Positions 20,538 to 29,171 of a stretch of DNA of 64,000 nucleotides are shown here, piece after piece. This DNA is from Isochrysis galbana (taxonomy: Eukaryota > Haptophyta > Isochrysidales > Isochrysidaceae), in assembly GCA_018136815.1 (NCBI GenBank), contig CM030945.1, positions 966,605-1,030,604 on the forward strand, written 5' to 3'. Within the stretch, counting starts at the first letter, position 1, and each line of letters begins with the position of its first letter. Under the pieces are notes generated by a model. It saw only the letters and a program-made list of their open reading frames with translations, was not told where the DNA came from and did not search any database. The translations under genes and the position numbers were made by a program.

Positions 20538-21158
20538 TCACAGCATGTACACCTCGTATACCGCATGAGCCAGCATGTACCAGAGAATGCTGTACGCAGG
20601 TATGGTGGAGAGCAGGAGTGCGGGATTTTTGCCGAAAAGCAGAGGATACAACCCGCGGAAGAACAGCCATATCCAGCCTAAAGCCGACGCGCGATTGGCG
20701 CTGACGAAGAGGGCGTAGGCAAATAGACTTACCAAGAAGGGAACGAATTGCTCCAGAAAATTGCCCACACTACGATCTGCCCAAAGAGTGCCCAATTCCT
20801 TGGAGAGATACTTGACACCCAAAAGTGTTGGCGGCTTCTCGCCCTTCTTGCGCGCAGTTTCTTTCAACTGCATGGTTGTCGTGTATCCAGCCCGGGCTTG
20901 CAAGAAGAGGAGCCCATAGAGAAATGAGATTGCACCCGCGACAACAAAGAGAGTCGGCACCAGCGCTCGGAACACATCACCACAGGTTTGCAAAGCTGGC
21001 TGGGCGAGCTCCGCCTTGGTGGTGCCAAGCGGTGCAAACTTGATAGCCGGGCCTGGCGGCGCGCAGAACCCACGACTGACAGCGGCGTACGCGGTGCCGA
21101 AGAATCCGGCCATGGCAGCGCCGATGCCTAGATCAGCGAGCAGAACGAGCTCGTACAT
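20538..21158 (-). CDS. probable MAPEG-family membrane protein
   Basis: 206 residues from the ATG at 21158 in a single frame. There are four hydrophobic segments: residues ~4-27, ~60-85 (ALVPTLFVVAGAISFLYGLLF), ~135-155 (FVPFLVSLFAYALFVSA) and ~160-200. The loop DRSVGNFLEQFVPFL has the R...N..E..P pattern of MAPEG proteins (microsomal glutathione transferases and leukotriene C4 synthase), which act in membranes on glutathione conjugates or eicosanoids. It is longer than typical MAPEG proteins (~150 residues), because of an extra N-terminal segment with a possible signal anchor. The family call rests on motif and topology; other small polytopic proteins are possible. It is divergent from the enzyme gene at 21477, and the two starts are about 320 bp apart. 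Confidence 0.6.
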   Translation of the reverse strand: MYELVLLADLGIGAAMAGFFGTAYAAVSRGFCAPPGPAIKFAPLGTTKAELAQPALQTCGDVFRALVPTLFVVAGAISFLYGLLFLQARAGYTTTMQLKETARKKGEKPPTLLGVKYLSKELGTLWADRSVGNFLEQFVPFLVSLFAYALFVSANRASALGWIWLFFRGLYPLLFGKNPALLLSTIPAYSILWYMLAHAVYEVYML

Positions 21159-21476
21159 TCGCTGGGCAGTAGGCAGAGAGGCGAGGGAGGGGGGTGCGCG
21201 CGCGGCGAGGCCGACGACGCCGTCGGATAGAGATGAAAGATGAAAGATGAAGGAGGATAAAAGTAGAGAAGAATACTCTAGTAGAGAGCACCTTGAGCTA
21301 TTTTAGGTCTCAATTCGGTCGTAGAGTCGAGCTCTTCAGTAGGACTTTAATTAAATAAAGTACGTAGCAGAGCACTCCGCACCCTCAAAGTAGTAAAGTA
21401 AACAGAGTGGCCTCGGGCTACCGAAAGAGTGTTCGAGCGCGGGAAGCGCGGCGGGAAGGCCTTCCTTCCCAGTGCG

Positions 21477-22658
21477 ATGCTTGCAGCACTCGCTGCAGTG
21501 GCGGCTTCTGCCGCCACACTGGTCGCGCTGCGCTCAGGCACAAGCAGCGCGCGCACGCGGAGCGCTCCGCCCGCCGCCTCTCTTGCCCTTGGCGCCACAG
21601 GCGAGGAGGCGCTCTACTCTCCGCCAGAATGGGCTCCCGCGTCGCTCACTCCGCCAAAGAGCCGCCTCCGCTTGGCACACCTCCCTACGCCCATCCACCG
21701 CTGGCCGCTGCCCAAAGTGGCGGAGGAGACTGAAGTGTGGATCAAGCGCGACGACATGACTGGATGCGAGCTCTCCGGCAATAAGATCCGTAAGTTAGAG
21801 TTCCTCCTTGCGGACGCGAAGGCCAAGGGGTGTGACTGTGTCATCACGGTGGGCGGCTTCCAGTCCAACCATTGCCGTGCCACTGCTGCGGCCGCTCGCC
21901 GCGTGGGCCTAGAGCCGCACATCATCCTTCGCTCTGACTTGGAGCCTGGAGCGGATCCTGGCATGTGCGGAAACCTGCTAGTTGACCGGATGGTGGACGC
22001 AAAGATTCACTTCGTCAGCGACGCCAAGTTCAATGCAAAGGGTGGTTGGAAGCTCGTCTGCGAGCTACGGGAGGATCTCGAGGAGGAGGGCAAGACGCCG
22101 TACGCATTTCCGTCCGGTGGGTCTAACGCGCTGGGAACGTGGGGGTATCTCGAAGCTCTCCGCGAGATCATGGAGCAAACAGAGAGTGCTGGGCTGGCAT
22201 TTGACCGAATCTATTTTGGATGCGGCAGCGGTGGCACAGCGGCAGGGCTCGCGCTCGGCGTCCATCTCTCAGGCATGCGCGATGCGGGAACTGAGCTTGT
22301 CGCTCTAGGCGTCGACGATAGCCCCGACATTTTCTACGACAAGTTGGACGGCATCTTTCGATCGTGCTTCTCCGACTTCACAGACGTGAAGAGTCGCGAG
22401 ATTCTCACCATCTTGGATTGCGTTGGCCTAGGTTACGCGCAGGCTACTGACGAGGAGCTGCGCTTTGCGCTTGAGACGGCACGGGCGACAGGCGTATGCC
22501 TCGATCCTGTATATACAGGCAAGGCGGCATTGGGGATGGCGCGCGACTTGCGTGCGCGGCCGGTAAAGCGCGCACTCTTCATCCACACGGGAGGGTTGTT
22601 GGGCACCTACGCAAAAGCGGAGCAACTGCAAGCCTTGCTCACTGCAGAGAGGAGTTGA
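21477..22658 (+). CDS. PLP-dependent D-cysteine desulfhydrase / ACC deaminase-like enzyme
   Basis: A fold type II PLP enzyme. Family members cleave D-cysteine to pyruvate, ammonia and sulfide, or deaminate 1-aminocyclopropane-1-carboxylate. I start at the ATG at 21477; the frame extends upstream to 21429 but only from a GTG. The first ~20 residues (MLAALAAVAASAATLVAL) are hydrophobic and followed by a Ser/Arg-rich stretch, suggesting a secretory or plastid leader. The PLP lysine motif is clear: CELSGNKIRKLEFLLADA. VGGFQSNHCRATAAAARRVG (substrate/PLP region), PSGGSNALGTWGY and CGSGGTAAGLALG (phosphate loop) follow in family order. The C-terminal VYTGKAALGM and IHTGGLLG are also typical. It is about 393 residues and looks intact and intronless. 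Sequence alone does not separate desulfhydrase from deaminase. Confidence 0.9.
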   Translation: MLAALAAVAASAATLVALRSGTSSARTRSAPPAASLALGATGEEALYSPPEWAPASLTPPKSRLRLAHLPTPIHRWPLPKVAEETEVWIKRDDMTGCELSGNKIRKLEFLLADAKAKGCDCVITVGGFQSNHCRATAAAARRVGLEPHIILRSDLEPGADPGMCGNLLVDRMVDAKIHFVSDAKFNAKGGWKLVCELREDLEEEGKTPYAFPSGGSNALGTWGYLEALREIMEQTESAGLAFDRIYFGCGSGGTAAGLALGVHLSGMRDAGTELVALGVDDSPDIFYDKLDGIFRSCFSDFTDVKSREILTILDCVGLGYAQATDEELRFALETARATGVCLDPVYTGKAALGMARDLRARPVKRALFIHTGGLLGTYAKAEQLQALLTAERS

Positions 22659-22799
22659 GCGTGTAAGTGGATGTGAGCTTGAGCGTGCAGCGCGCCCGGC
22701 ACATGTCCGCCTTATGGGTGCAAGAATCAGTTTTCGATGCTAGTGAGGGAGCGGCATGTGCAAAGTCTATGTCTAGCGGTCTTGCTTACCTATAACAAC

Positions 22800-22965
22800 A
22801 ACAAAACATCTGAGCGTTAGTACCACTACTACCGCTAGCCCGGTACTATCACGACACCCCTCAGTGCACTTGCCCGTACACCTTGACGCGTGCTGATGCC
22901 ACAGACACATACTCATATGTACCCCTTCAAATCTCCCCCTTGCAGACACCGGATGGGAGCCAACA
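22800..22965 (-). repeat. inverted copy of the 8460-8645 repeat
   Basis: CTGAGCGTTAGTACCACTAC...CCCGGTACTATCACGACACC is the reverse complement of 8580-8645, and ACACCTTGACGCGTG matches its next part. A GGATGGGAGCC end and an A-run follow at about 22945-22980. Confidence 0.8.
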
Positions 22966-22969
22966 AAAA

Positions 22970-24165
22970 AAAAATCTTCTTAAAATTCCCCGCTACGCGT
23001 GCGGCGTGAGGCAGTGTGCTAGTGTACCTCCCTACTACCCAACCTTAACCCCTGACAACCCCCTCCCCCTTTCCCAGTTCCCTCTTTATCGGAGAAGCTG
23101 GTTCCGGGGAGGCCGCGCGCGCTGCTTCGGCCGGGAGTTGGAGAGAAGGGGGCTGGAGACTGTGATTCGTCCTTTATGCTAGTGTTAATTCGGGTTGCCT
23201 TCTATTGTATATCGTGGGATCATCATTGATATCCTCCGCGGTTTCTTCTATGACGCGGTATTAAGTGCCTCAGGTGATGTTACGGATGTCTAGACCTCTC
23301 GCCGCCTGCAGGAGGTCTTCCGATGTTCCTAGGTTGAACTCCTTGTCCACCGTGTAGAGCGGACTTATCAATTTCTTAATGTGTTTGTTGCTCGGGGCGT
23401 GTAGCCCCATATTCTCTCGTTGTTTTTTCAGCCTCTGAAAGAACCCGACTTTCGCCGTTACTAATAGGTGGTATCTCGCAAGGATCGCTCTTAAGATCGA
23501 TCTAACGGACCTGCCGTCCGCGTTGCCATATTGGATGTTATAAAAGTCAGTTAGGATGTACCTCCACGCCAGGATGCCTAAGTATCCTGAGGAGGGGTGC
23601 GGTCTGTCCACTTGATAGCAGAAAAGTCGTTGGGCTGTTTCGGATCCCGGCCTAAGGCTAATCCCCAGAAGTCCTTCTATGAATTCAAAGATGGGCTCCG
23701 TCGCGATACATGAGGCCAGGTGGGTGGAGCTTTCAGGGGCCGTGCCGCAAAAGCGGCATGTTGGATCGTCAGCAAAGCGGTTCGCTGTAGCTAACCTCCT
23801 ATGTAGGACATGTTTGAAATGCAAATAAGAGTCTCTAGGCGTCAAAAAGTTATATTTGTATAATTGCGATATTTGTTTCCACTTTCCCGAGAGGACCGGT
23901 AACCTTTTTTCCCATCTTAGTGTGGATTTTTGTGTTTTGGTTTTCCTCAAAGCGAAGGTGTCGTTCCGTCAATAGTGGGACATCAGTCGAATTGAGCGAT
24001 CAAATGTCCACAGTTGTATTGTAGTTGTTTAACATTAGATCTTGTTAAAATTATAAGAGAGAGAGGCCGTCAAAGCTTCTTCGCTAATCACATCGGTGCA
24101 CGCCGTGCATGGGCACGGCGCGATGTGCATCGGTCCCCCCGCGGATACGCCGTGCGCGCGCATGT
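22970..24165 (-). mobile_element. LINE (non-LTR) remnant: reverse-transcriptase C-terminal region
   Basis: The minus-strand frame 23950-23270 (226 codons, no ATG start) encodes KHVLHRRLATANRF, then the Cys/His cluster CRFCGTAPESSTHLASC, and a basic tail. This is the zf-RVT region found after the reverse transcriptase in many LINEs. The catalytic RT domain is missing, so this is a 5'-truncated copy. Its 3' flank ends in an A/T homopolymer near 22966-22976. The upstream part shares an inverted unit with 15770-16113. Confidence 0.65.
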
Positions 24166-24237
24166 CAACCCGTTCCGTGTGTGTAGCCCCTGCGACCCAC
24201 AACTACGTAAACTGGTCATATAAGAGATGTTTCGTTA

Positions 24238-24352
24238 CACCGCAGGAGGAAGGGCAGGAGGAAGGGCAGGAGGAAGGGGGCAGGAGGAAGGGGGCAGGAG
24301 GAAGGGGGCAGGAGGAAGGGGGCAGGAGGAAGGGGGCAGGAGGAAGGGCAGG
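24238..24352 (+). repeat. 14-bp minisatellite (GGCAGGAGGAAGGG)n
   Basis: About eight units; the first two lack two G residues. Shortly after it (24475-24515) lies an inverted C-run-cored repeat. Confidence 0.9.
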
Positions 24353-24599
24353 TCCTTCCGCACTTTTCGCCAAGAAGGAACGGCGTGCAGAAAAAGTTGT
24401 TATGCTGCATGATGAGTGGCAATCACACTTTGTTCCGCCCGTCCTCCGCGCCCAGAGTTCCCCCGCGAAAAGAGTGAACGCGGGGGGGGGGGGGCTCTCG
24501 TCCGTGAAGCTGAACGGCCCTTACAGCTCTCGCCGCGAGCACTCCTCGAGAAATAGAAGACTGTGCCTCCAGGTACCTACCTGCCACAAACAAGGAAGG

Positions 24600-24792
24600 G
24601 TCCCCTCATAAGTTATACGTTATCGTTATACGGCGATGCACACCACGCAAAACCACCCGCGACACCGTGCAAAGTAGGCGAGGCAGGCCAGGAGGAAACG
24701 CGACAGGAAAGGTGTACGTATACCAAAGAGCGAGGGTCAGCACGCGGTCGGTCAGACATTATAACAGCAGAGAGTCGATCGCGGATGCGACA
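24600..24792 (-). repeat. LTR end fragment
   Basis: It ends TCGATCGCGGATGCGACA, the same terminus as the LTR ending at 35201 and near-identical to those ending at 17226 and 19526. A partial or solo LTR; no internal region is recognised. Confidence 0.55.
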
Positions 24793-25579
24793 ACTGGGCA
24801 TGCCTAATGGCAGAGAGCAGAGGGAGGCCTTCTCTACAGAGCTTGTCGCCTGGAACGAAGACCTATCTCTATGTACAACGGCTCAGCGGCCGCAGGTAGC
24901 ACTTCATGTGTGAGAAAGCTTCTCGCCGCCTCGCCAATAGGAGGGAAGCACGGGCCCCGAGTGATAGCAATATGACAATTGAATATTGAATTGTGCTTAC
25001 GTGCAAAAGATAAAGAGACAATCGAACGCCCAACTGCCCAGTTCACACTGCACGCAGCGCACTGAGGAATACGCCAAACGTGCGATAATCCATGCGCAAC
25101 ACTATACATCCGCAACGAGCAACACCGCGCAAGCTGTGCGCCATCAAGGATGGGGAAACATTCGATGGCACAATTGCTTACGGCGAGCCAAAAAAGTAAC
25201 TTGAAACGTGCGCGAGTGCGGCAGGGCAGGGCGCATCATTAGGGCAGGGGCGTGCTGCGTAAGGGACGCACAAAGAAATCAGAGGGGCTGGAGCGTCGGG
25301 GACTCCGACGCTCCGGTCTAGGAAGACACCGGAAGGGTGGGGGGTTATGAAAGGGGGGAGCTCGAAGCGCTCTTCCCTTTTCTGGCCCCCCGAGAGCCGA
25401 GAGAGTAGAGCCCCGGACCGCAACTGGCATGATGGGAAGACCGTGGAGGGGAGGGAAAGTTCACACTCCCACCGCAGTGATCTCCAGGGTGCGGAGCGCG
25501 GCGGCTCCGGTCTGAATCTCGTCCAGCCCTGCGCTTCAATTGGCACGCCCGACCGTTTGTGCTCTCGATGGCCAGTTCT
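24793..25579. other. intergenic, with a perfect 10-bp hairpin downstream of PHO88
   Basis: No gene supported. GGAGCGTCGG/CCGACGCTCC at about 25290-25314 forms a 10-bp stem with a 5-nt loop, about 265 bp past the stop codon of the minus-strand gene at 25580. Confidence 0.5.
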
Positions 25580-27258
25580 TCACTCTACGTCGTCTGTAGC
25601 GGATCCAGTCGCCTCGTCGGCATCGGGCTTTTCCTCCACTTTCGGAGTCTCGTTTGTCGCATCACCAGCGGCAGCCAATGCTGGAGCGAAACCACTCAAC
25701 CTTCCACCTAGGCCCCCTAGGCCTCCCAGCCCTGCCGTAGGGCTACCAAGACCTCCCGAAAGCTTGTCGCCAGATGGAGCCGCAAACGGCAGCGGTGAGG
25801 CGGCCTTGAACGGTCGGGCTAGGGGCCCCACAGGCTTGCGACCGAGGATATGGATTTGGAAGAGGGGGTGATAGAGGATGTCAACCTGTGGGCAAGGGAC
25901 TCGAGCCGTGAATAGATGGAATACTCCGGAGGGCGCTTCATGGAAGGATGCGCTAGTCCAAGGCATGCTAGGTGGTGCAGGCCAAACATCGCAAGCCATG
26001 AACGGCGGGAAGGATGCGCAAGTCCAAGGCATGGCAGGCGGTACAGGCCAAATGACGCAACCCATGAACGGCTTGCGGTAGCGGGCAAAGCAAGCTAATA
26101 CTCACCAATGAGGAAGTCGTCGAATAGATGAGTGTGGAGTGCCAGTTTCGTAGCACGTGCATGAGAAAGACGAATATGGCGCTAATCTTGAAGTTCATCT
26201 GTGTCTGCAGAGCACAGGGCCGGGATGACGAGTGAGGGCGCACGAGCGCGTCGGGCTAGCAGAGGCTACAGAGAGTGCGTGGAAGGCAGGAGACCCTCGC
26301 GCCAAGCTCACCTTCGCGAGCTGCTTCTTGTCGTACTCCATGACCGTTTGGTCCTTCTGTCCGGCGCCCAGACCCATCGAGGCGAGCATCGCGGCCATCG
26401 GGTCGACAGCACCCGTCGACGCCATCAGCGTATCGTCCGCAGCAGCGGCAATGCGCCATCCAATCACCGCCTCAATGAGCAGCCGACTGCCCACCTGTGG
26501 CAAGGAGGCCAAAGGGTCAGCGCTCCGGGCAACTAGTTTGCGTACTCAGATGCTATCGCTGGGGTGCTTGCTGGGCACGAGAGCCGACGCACCAGAAAAT
26601 AAAATATCAGGCGCAACTTTTGGACAAAATCGGGCGCCTTCTGGTCCATCCGCTTCACGGCTTTGGAGGCGAGTGTCGATGCCGCGAACTGGACCACCAT
26701 TTTACTCCCCAGGATGCCACCAAGTGAGGGCGCCGGCGGGGCTGGAGCCAGCTCCTCTTCGGCAGCCTTCGCTTTTGGCGCGTCAGCAGGCTTCGTAGCC
26801 ACTTTTCCCGTCCTGGCGACGGCCTGCGACTTCTTTCTGCTGACTGCTGGCCTCGACGTGCTAGCCTTGGTGGCTGCCGCCTTCGGCTTGGCCGCCCTGG
26901 GCGGAGAGCCGAGCTTTGATTGGGCGTCCTGGTCGTTGTCAACGGCCTGATCGGTCTGTGCGGCGTCCTCCTCAAGATGTTCGGCCTCGTCGTCGTCGAC
27001 CAGCGCCTCGTACACCGTGCCGCACGTCCAACCGCGGTGTTCCGCCTGCTCTCCGTCTGCGACGGCCCTCATGGCCTCCTCGTCGAGCCCTTCTGCCGCA
27101 CAGAGCTTTGCGAGCGATGGGACGAGCTCGATCTGCGTGCCGCCGTCGGGCCTACGCACCCAGATGCGCGGGCGCACACCCGCGCCGCGTGCGCCCTGGC
27201 ACAGCGCGAGCAGCAGCAGAAGCAGCGTCGGCGGCGTCGGCGTCGTGCGGCACCGCAT
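25580..27258 (-). CDS. PHO88: PHO88/SND3 homologue with N-terminal signal and extension
   Basis: An ER membrane protein; yeast Pho88/Snd3 works in SRP-independent targeting and was first linked to phosphate transport. Exons: 27258-26593, 26494-26312, 26204-26106 and 25885-25580. All introns are GT-AG with phase 0 joins, giving about 417 residues. The last exon carries the family signature, with QIHILGRKPVGPLARPFKA matching the yeast C-terminal KIHLFG...LKRPFKA region. Exons 2-3 have VMEYDKKQLAK (compare yeast VRDYDLKE) and the helix ISAIFVFLMHVL. A Gly/Leu-rich tail with PPRP-like text ends in an acidic segment. The N-terminus is unusual: a signal peptide (LLLLLLALCQGARG) and about 150 residues of acidic then Lys/Ala-rich sequence precede the Pho88 core, which begins near GGILGSKMVVQFAAS. 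Yeast Pho88 is ~188 residues and lacks this. Intron 3 holds a 66-bp tandem duplication. Confidence 0.85.
25905..26090 (+). repeat. tandem duplication (~66-bp unit) within PHO88 intron 3
   Basis: GGAAGGATGCGCTAGTCCAA GGCATG... and GGAAGGATGCGCAAGTCCAA GGCATGG... are two adjacent copies of a 66-bp unit that ends CATGAACGGC. A third, partial copy precedes them. Confidence 0.8.
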
Positions 27259-27478
27259 CGCGATAGAGGACGCGTCGGCGCCGGCGACGGAGAGAGGAGA
27301 CTAATTCTACGAGTACTTAGAGAGAGAGGAGAGAGAGACCATAAGCAAGATAGAAACTAGGTACTACTATGTGTAGAGCTACCTAGTTTCTATGCGTGTC
27401 CAGAAACTAGAAACTTGAAACTTGCTTCTAGTTACCAGGAGTTCTTTATCTTTACTGGACACGCGCGGGGCGAACCCT

Positions 27479-27610
27479 AGGTGAGAAATACGGTGTTGGG
27501 GCCTGCAAATACGGCCAACGGCCCAATGCATTGCAAATACATTCGCGAGGAAGGCGGCTTGCCTTCATTTGGTCTCCTTTCCCTCAGGGTTTCTTCCCCT
27601 CCCGTGGGGA
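27479..27610 (+). repeat. fragments of two dispersed repeats
   Basis: 27480-27545 (GAGAAATACGGTGTTGGGGC CTGCAAATACGGCC) is a truncated copy of the 1730/32158 family. About 27545-27610 is the reverse complement of 8250-8310. No gene is seen between the PHO88 start and 27778. Confidence 0.7.
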
Positions 27611-27778
27611 CTCTGGCCGAGCAGCATCAAATACAAAAAAGCTCGGTCCTAGGACACCGGGCCTAGCTCACCATGAGGGCGCTCCTGTGAGCAAGGGGAT
27701 GCATGGTTACTAGTGCGTGCCCCCGCCCTCGATGAAAATTCCAGCGGCCTCCTCGTCACGCATGACGTGGACCTCTCC

Positions 27779-28414
27779 TCACACTTGTCTTGAAAGGATC
27801 GTCTTCAATGAGCGCATCGAATGTATACCGCACTCCTCGTGTGTCAGCTTGAACTTCTTTTCGATGTCGTAAAAGCTGTGGTACGGGTCAATGTACCCCT
27901 GCTTCTTTTCGAGCATGAGGTAATGCCTACCGGTCTTATCGATGGCGTAGGGATACGGAAAGTCGTTCGCTCCTACAGGCGATACGAATGCGACGATCTC
28001 GTCGACGGCCTCAAATTCGAACATTTCGATGCCCACGAAGACGTACTTGAGGTCGCCGATGTAGAAGAGCAAAGAGTTCCCTGCTTCATTGAGCTCGTTC
28101 ACTCTGTCGTACCCTCCTGACAATACAGTCAATGGGCAGAGGTAGCTGATGCCAACAAACATGTCCTCGCACACGAACGCGTGATGCGAGGCTTCGCCGT
28201 GTACATCGACCAAGTGCCTACCGTCATCGCGCTGTGCAACGGACGCGACAAAGCCCACGCCGCCATTGTCACGGGTCGCGTACTTTTGGACACCGGGTTC
28301 AGGGGCGAGAATCCTTCGCCAGTGCTCTTCGAACTCGTGTATACCTGGGTCTCCCGTCTCAGGTGTGGGAGAGCCATGGTAAAGGAGCGACAAGGCAAGG
28401 TCTCTATGTGTCAT
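27779..28414 (-). CDS. conserved-looking protein of unknown function
   Basis: 211 residues from the ATG at 28414 in one frame, acidic and aromatic-rich, with no signal peptide or membrane helix. Notable blocks are PGVQKYATRDNGGVGFVASV, DLKYVFVGIEMFEFEAVDEI and ANDFPYPYAIDKTGRHYLML. I do not recognise a domain. The compact form and the PYPYAIDKTGRHYLML block remind me of small proteins in large DNA viruses of algae; this is only an impression. The stop is at 27779 and the next minus-strand gene upstream ends at 28477, 62 bp away. Confidence 0.65.
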   Translation of the reverse strand: MTHRDLALSLLYHGSPTPETGDPGIHEFEEHWRRILAPEPGVQKYATRDNGGVGFVASVAQRDDGRHLVDVHGEASHHAFVCEDMFVGISYLCPLTVLSGGYDRVNELNEAGNSLLFYIGDLKYVFVGIEMFEFEAVDEIVAFVSPVGANDFPYPYAIDKTGRHYLMLEKKQGYIDPYHSFYDIEKKFKLTHEECGIHSMRSLKTILSRQV

Positions 28415-28476
28415 TTATGAGCACGAAACGAAAAAAGCTTCCGTGAGCGCCTTTCACTTTGTTCCGTGCTCGCCAA

Positions 28477-28890
28477 TCAGTCATCAGATCTGCAGGTACC
28501 ACTACGACACGTGTATTCACCACAGCACTCCGAGTTACTTTGGCACACCGACCCTGGCTCGCGGCATGGCGTCTCACACACTCCCTCGTCATTGCACTCA
28601 AGTCCTTCACAGCACTCGTCGCCATAACTGCACGCCCCCCGTTTCTCGATACACGGTGTGACGGTACGGCACTTTTGGTCGGAACACACGAGATCGTGAC
28701 AACAGTCTCCATCGTTTGCACACTCTCCATCCACATCCTTACATCTGTCTGGCTCCGCCCGCCAATGGCCGAAATGCCGTGCCTTCCGCCGCCTACCTTC
28801 CGTCCCGTTCGGCCCCTCCTGTTCCATCCGTAACCTCCAATCCGTCACATATATATGAATATGAATATGAGGGGGTATCATTTCTCCCAT
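28477..28890 (-). CDS. triple Cys-repeat (dickkopf/knottin-like) small protein
   Basis: I begin at the ATG at 28890 (the frame extends five codons further only from GTG), giving 137 residues. The C-terminal ~90 residues hold three tandem repeats of the form C-x6-CC-x4-C-x4-C: CANDGDCCHDLVCSDQKC, CSYGDECCEGLECNDEGVC and CQSNSECCGEYTCRSGTC. This spacing is typical of disulphide-bonded extracellular modules such as dickkopf N-terminal or knottin-like domains. No obvious signal peptide precedes it. A downstream ATG (MEQEGPNG) or an unseen upstream exon could supply the real start. Function unknown; binding in a wall, scale or secreted matrix is a guess. Confidence 0.65.
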   Translation of the reverse strand: MGEMIPPHIHIHIYVTDWRLRMEQEGPNGTEGRRRKARHFGHWRAEPDRCKDVDGECANDGDCCHDLVCSDQKCRTVTPCIEKRGACSYGDECCEGLECNDEGVCETPCREPGSVCQSNSECCGEYTCRSGTCRSDD

Positions 28891-29171
28891 ATTCGGGTGG
28901 TGCACTAGGACTTGATGGCCCGCGCCTTACTATTCGGACGAGCCATATGCCGGGGCCGGGGTGCGGAGAAGCCGCCAGCGGCTTTCTCCAGGGCCCTCCG
29001 CCCGCCGTCAAAATTGAAAATTGCAGCCCCTCCCCCATAAAGTTTTAAAAGTGGAGTATTTGACCGGACCTATTTGTAGACACGACAGGCAACACTGACA
29101 CCTAATCCATGGAGCCTCCGTCGATCTCAAAGGCACAGGATACGAAGTAAGGAGTAATATCAGGAGCCTCG

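Noticed and set aside
21429-21476. Upstream start for the D-cysteine desulfhydrase-like gene
   Set aside because: The codon at 21429 is GTG; the ATG at 21477 begins a good leader peptide.
24834-25115. 93-residue minus frame
   Set aside because: No motif, composition unlike nearby genes, lies in repeat-rich intergenic DNA.
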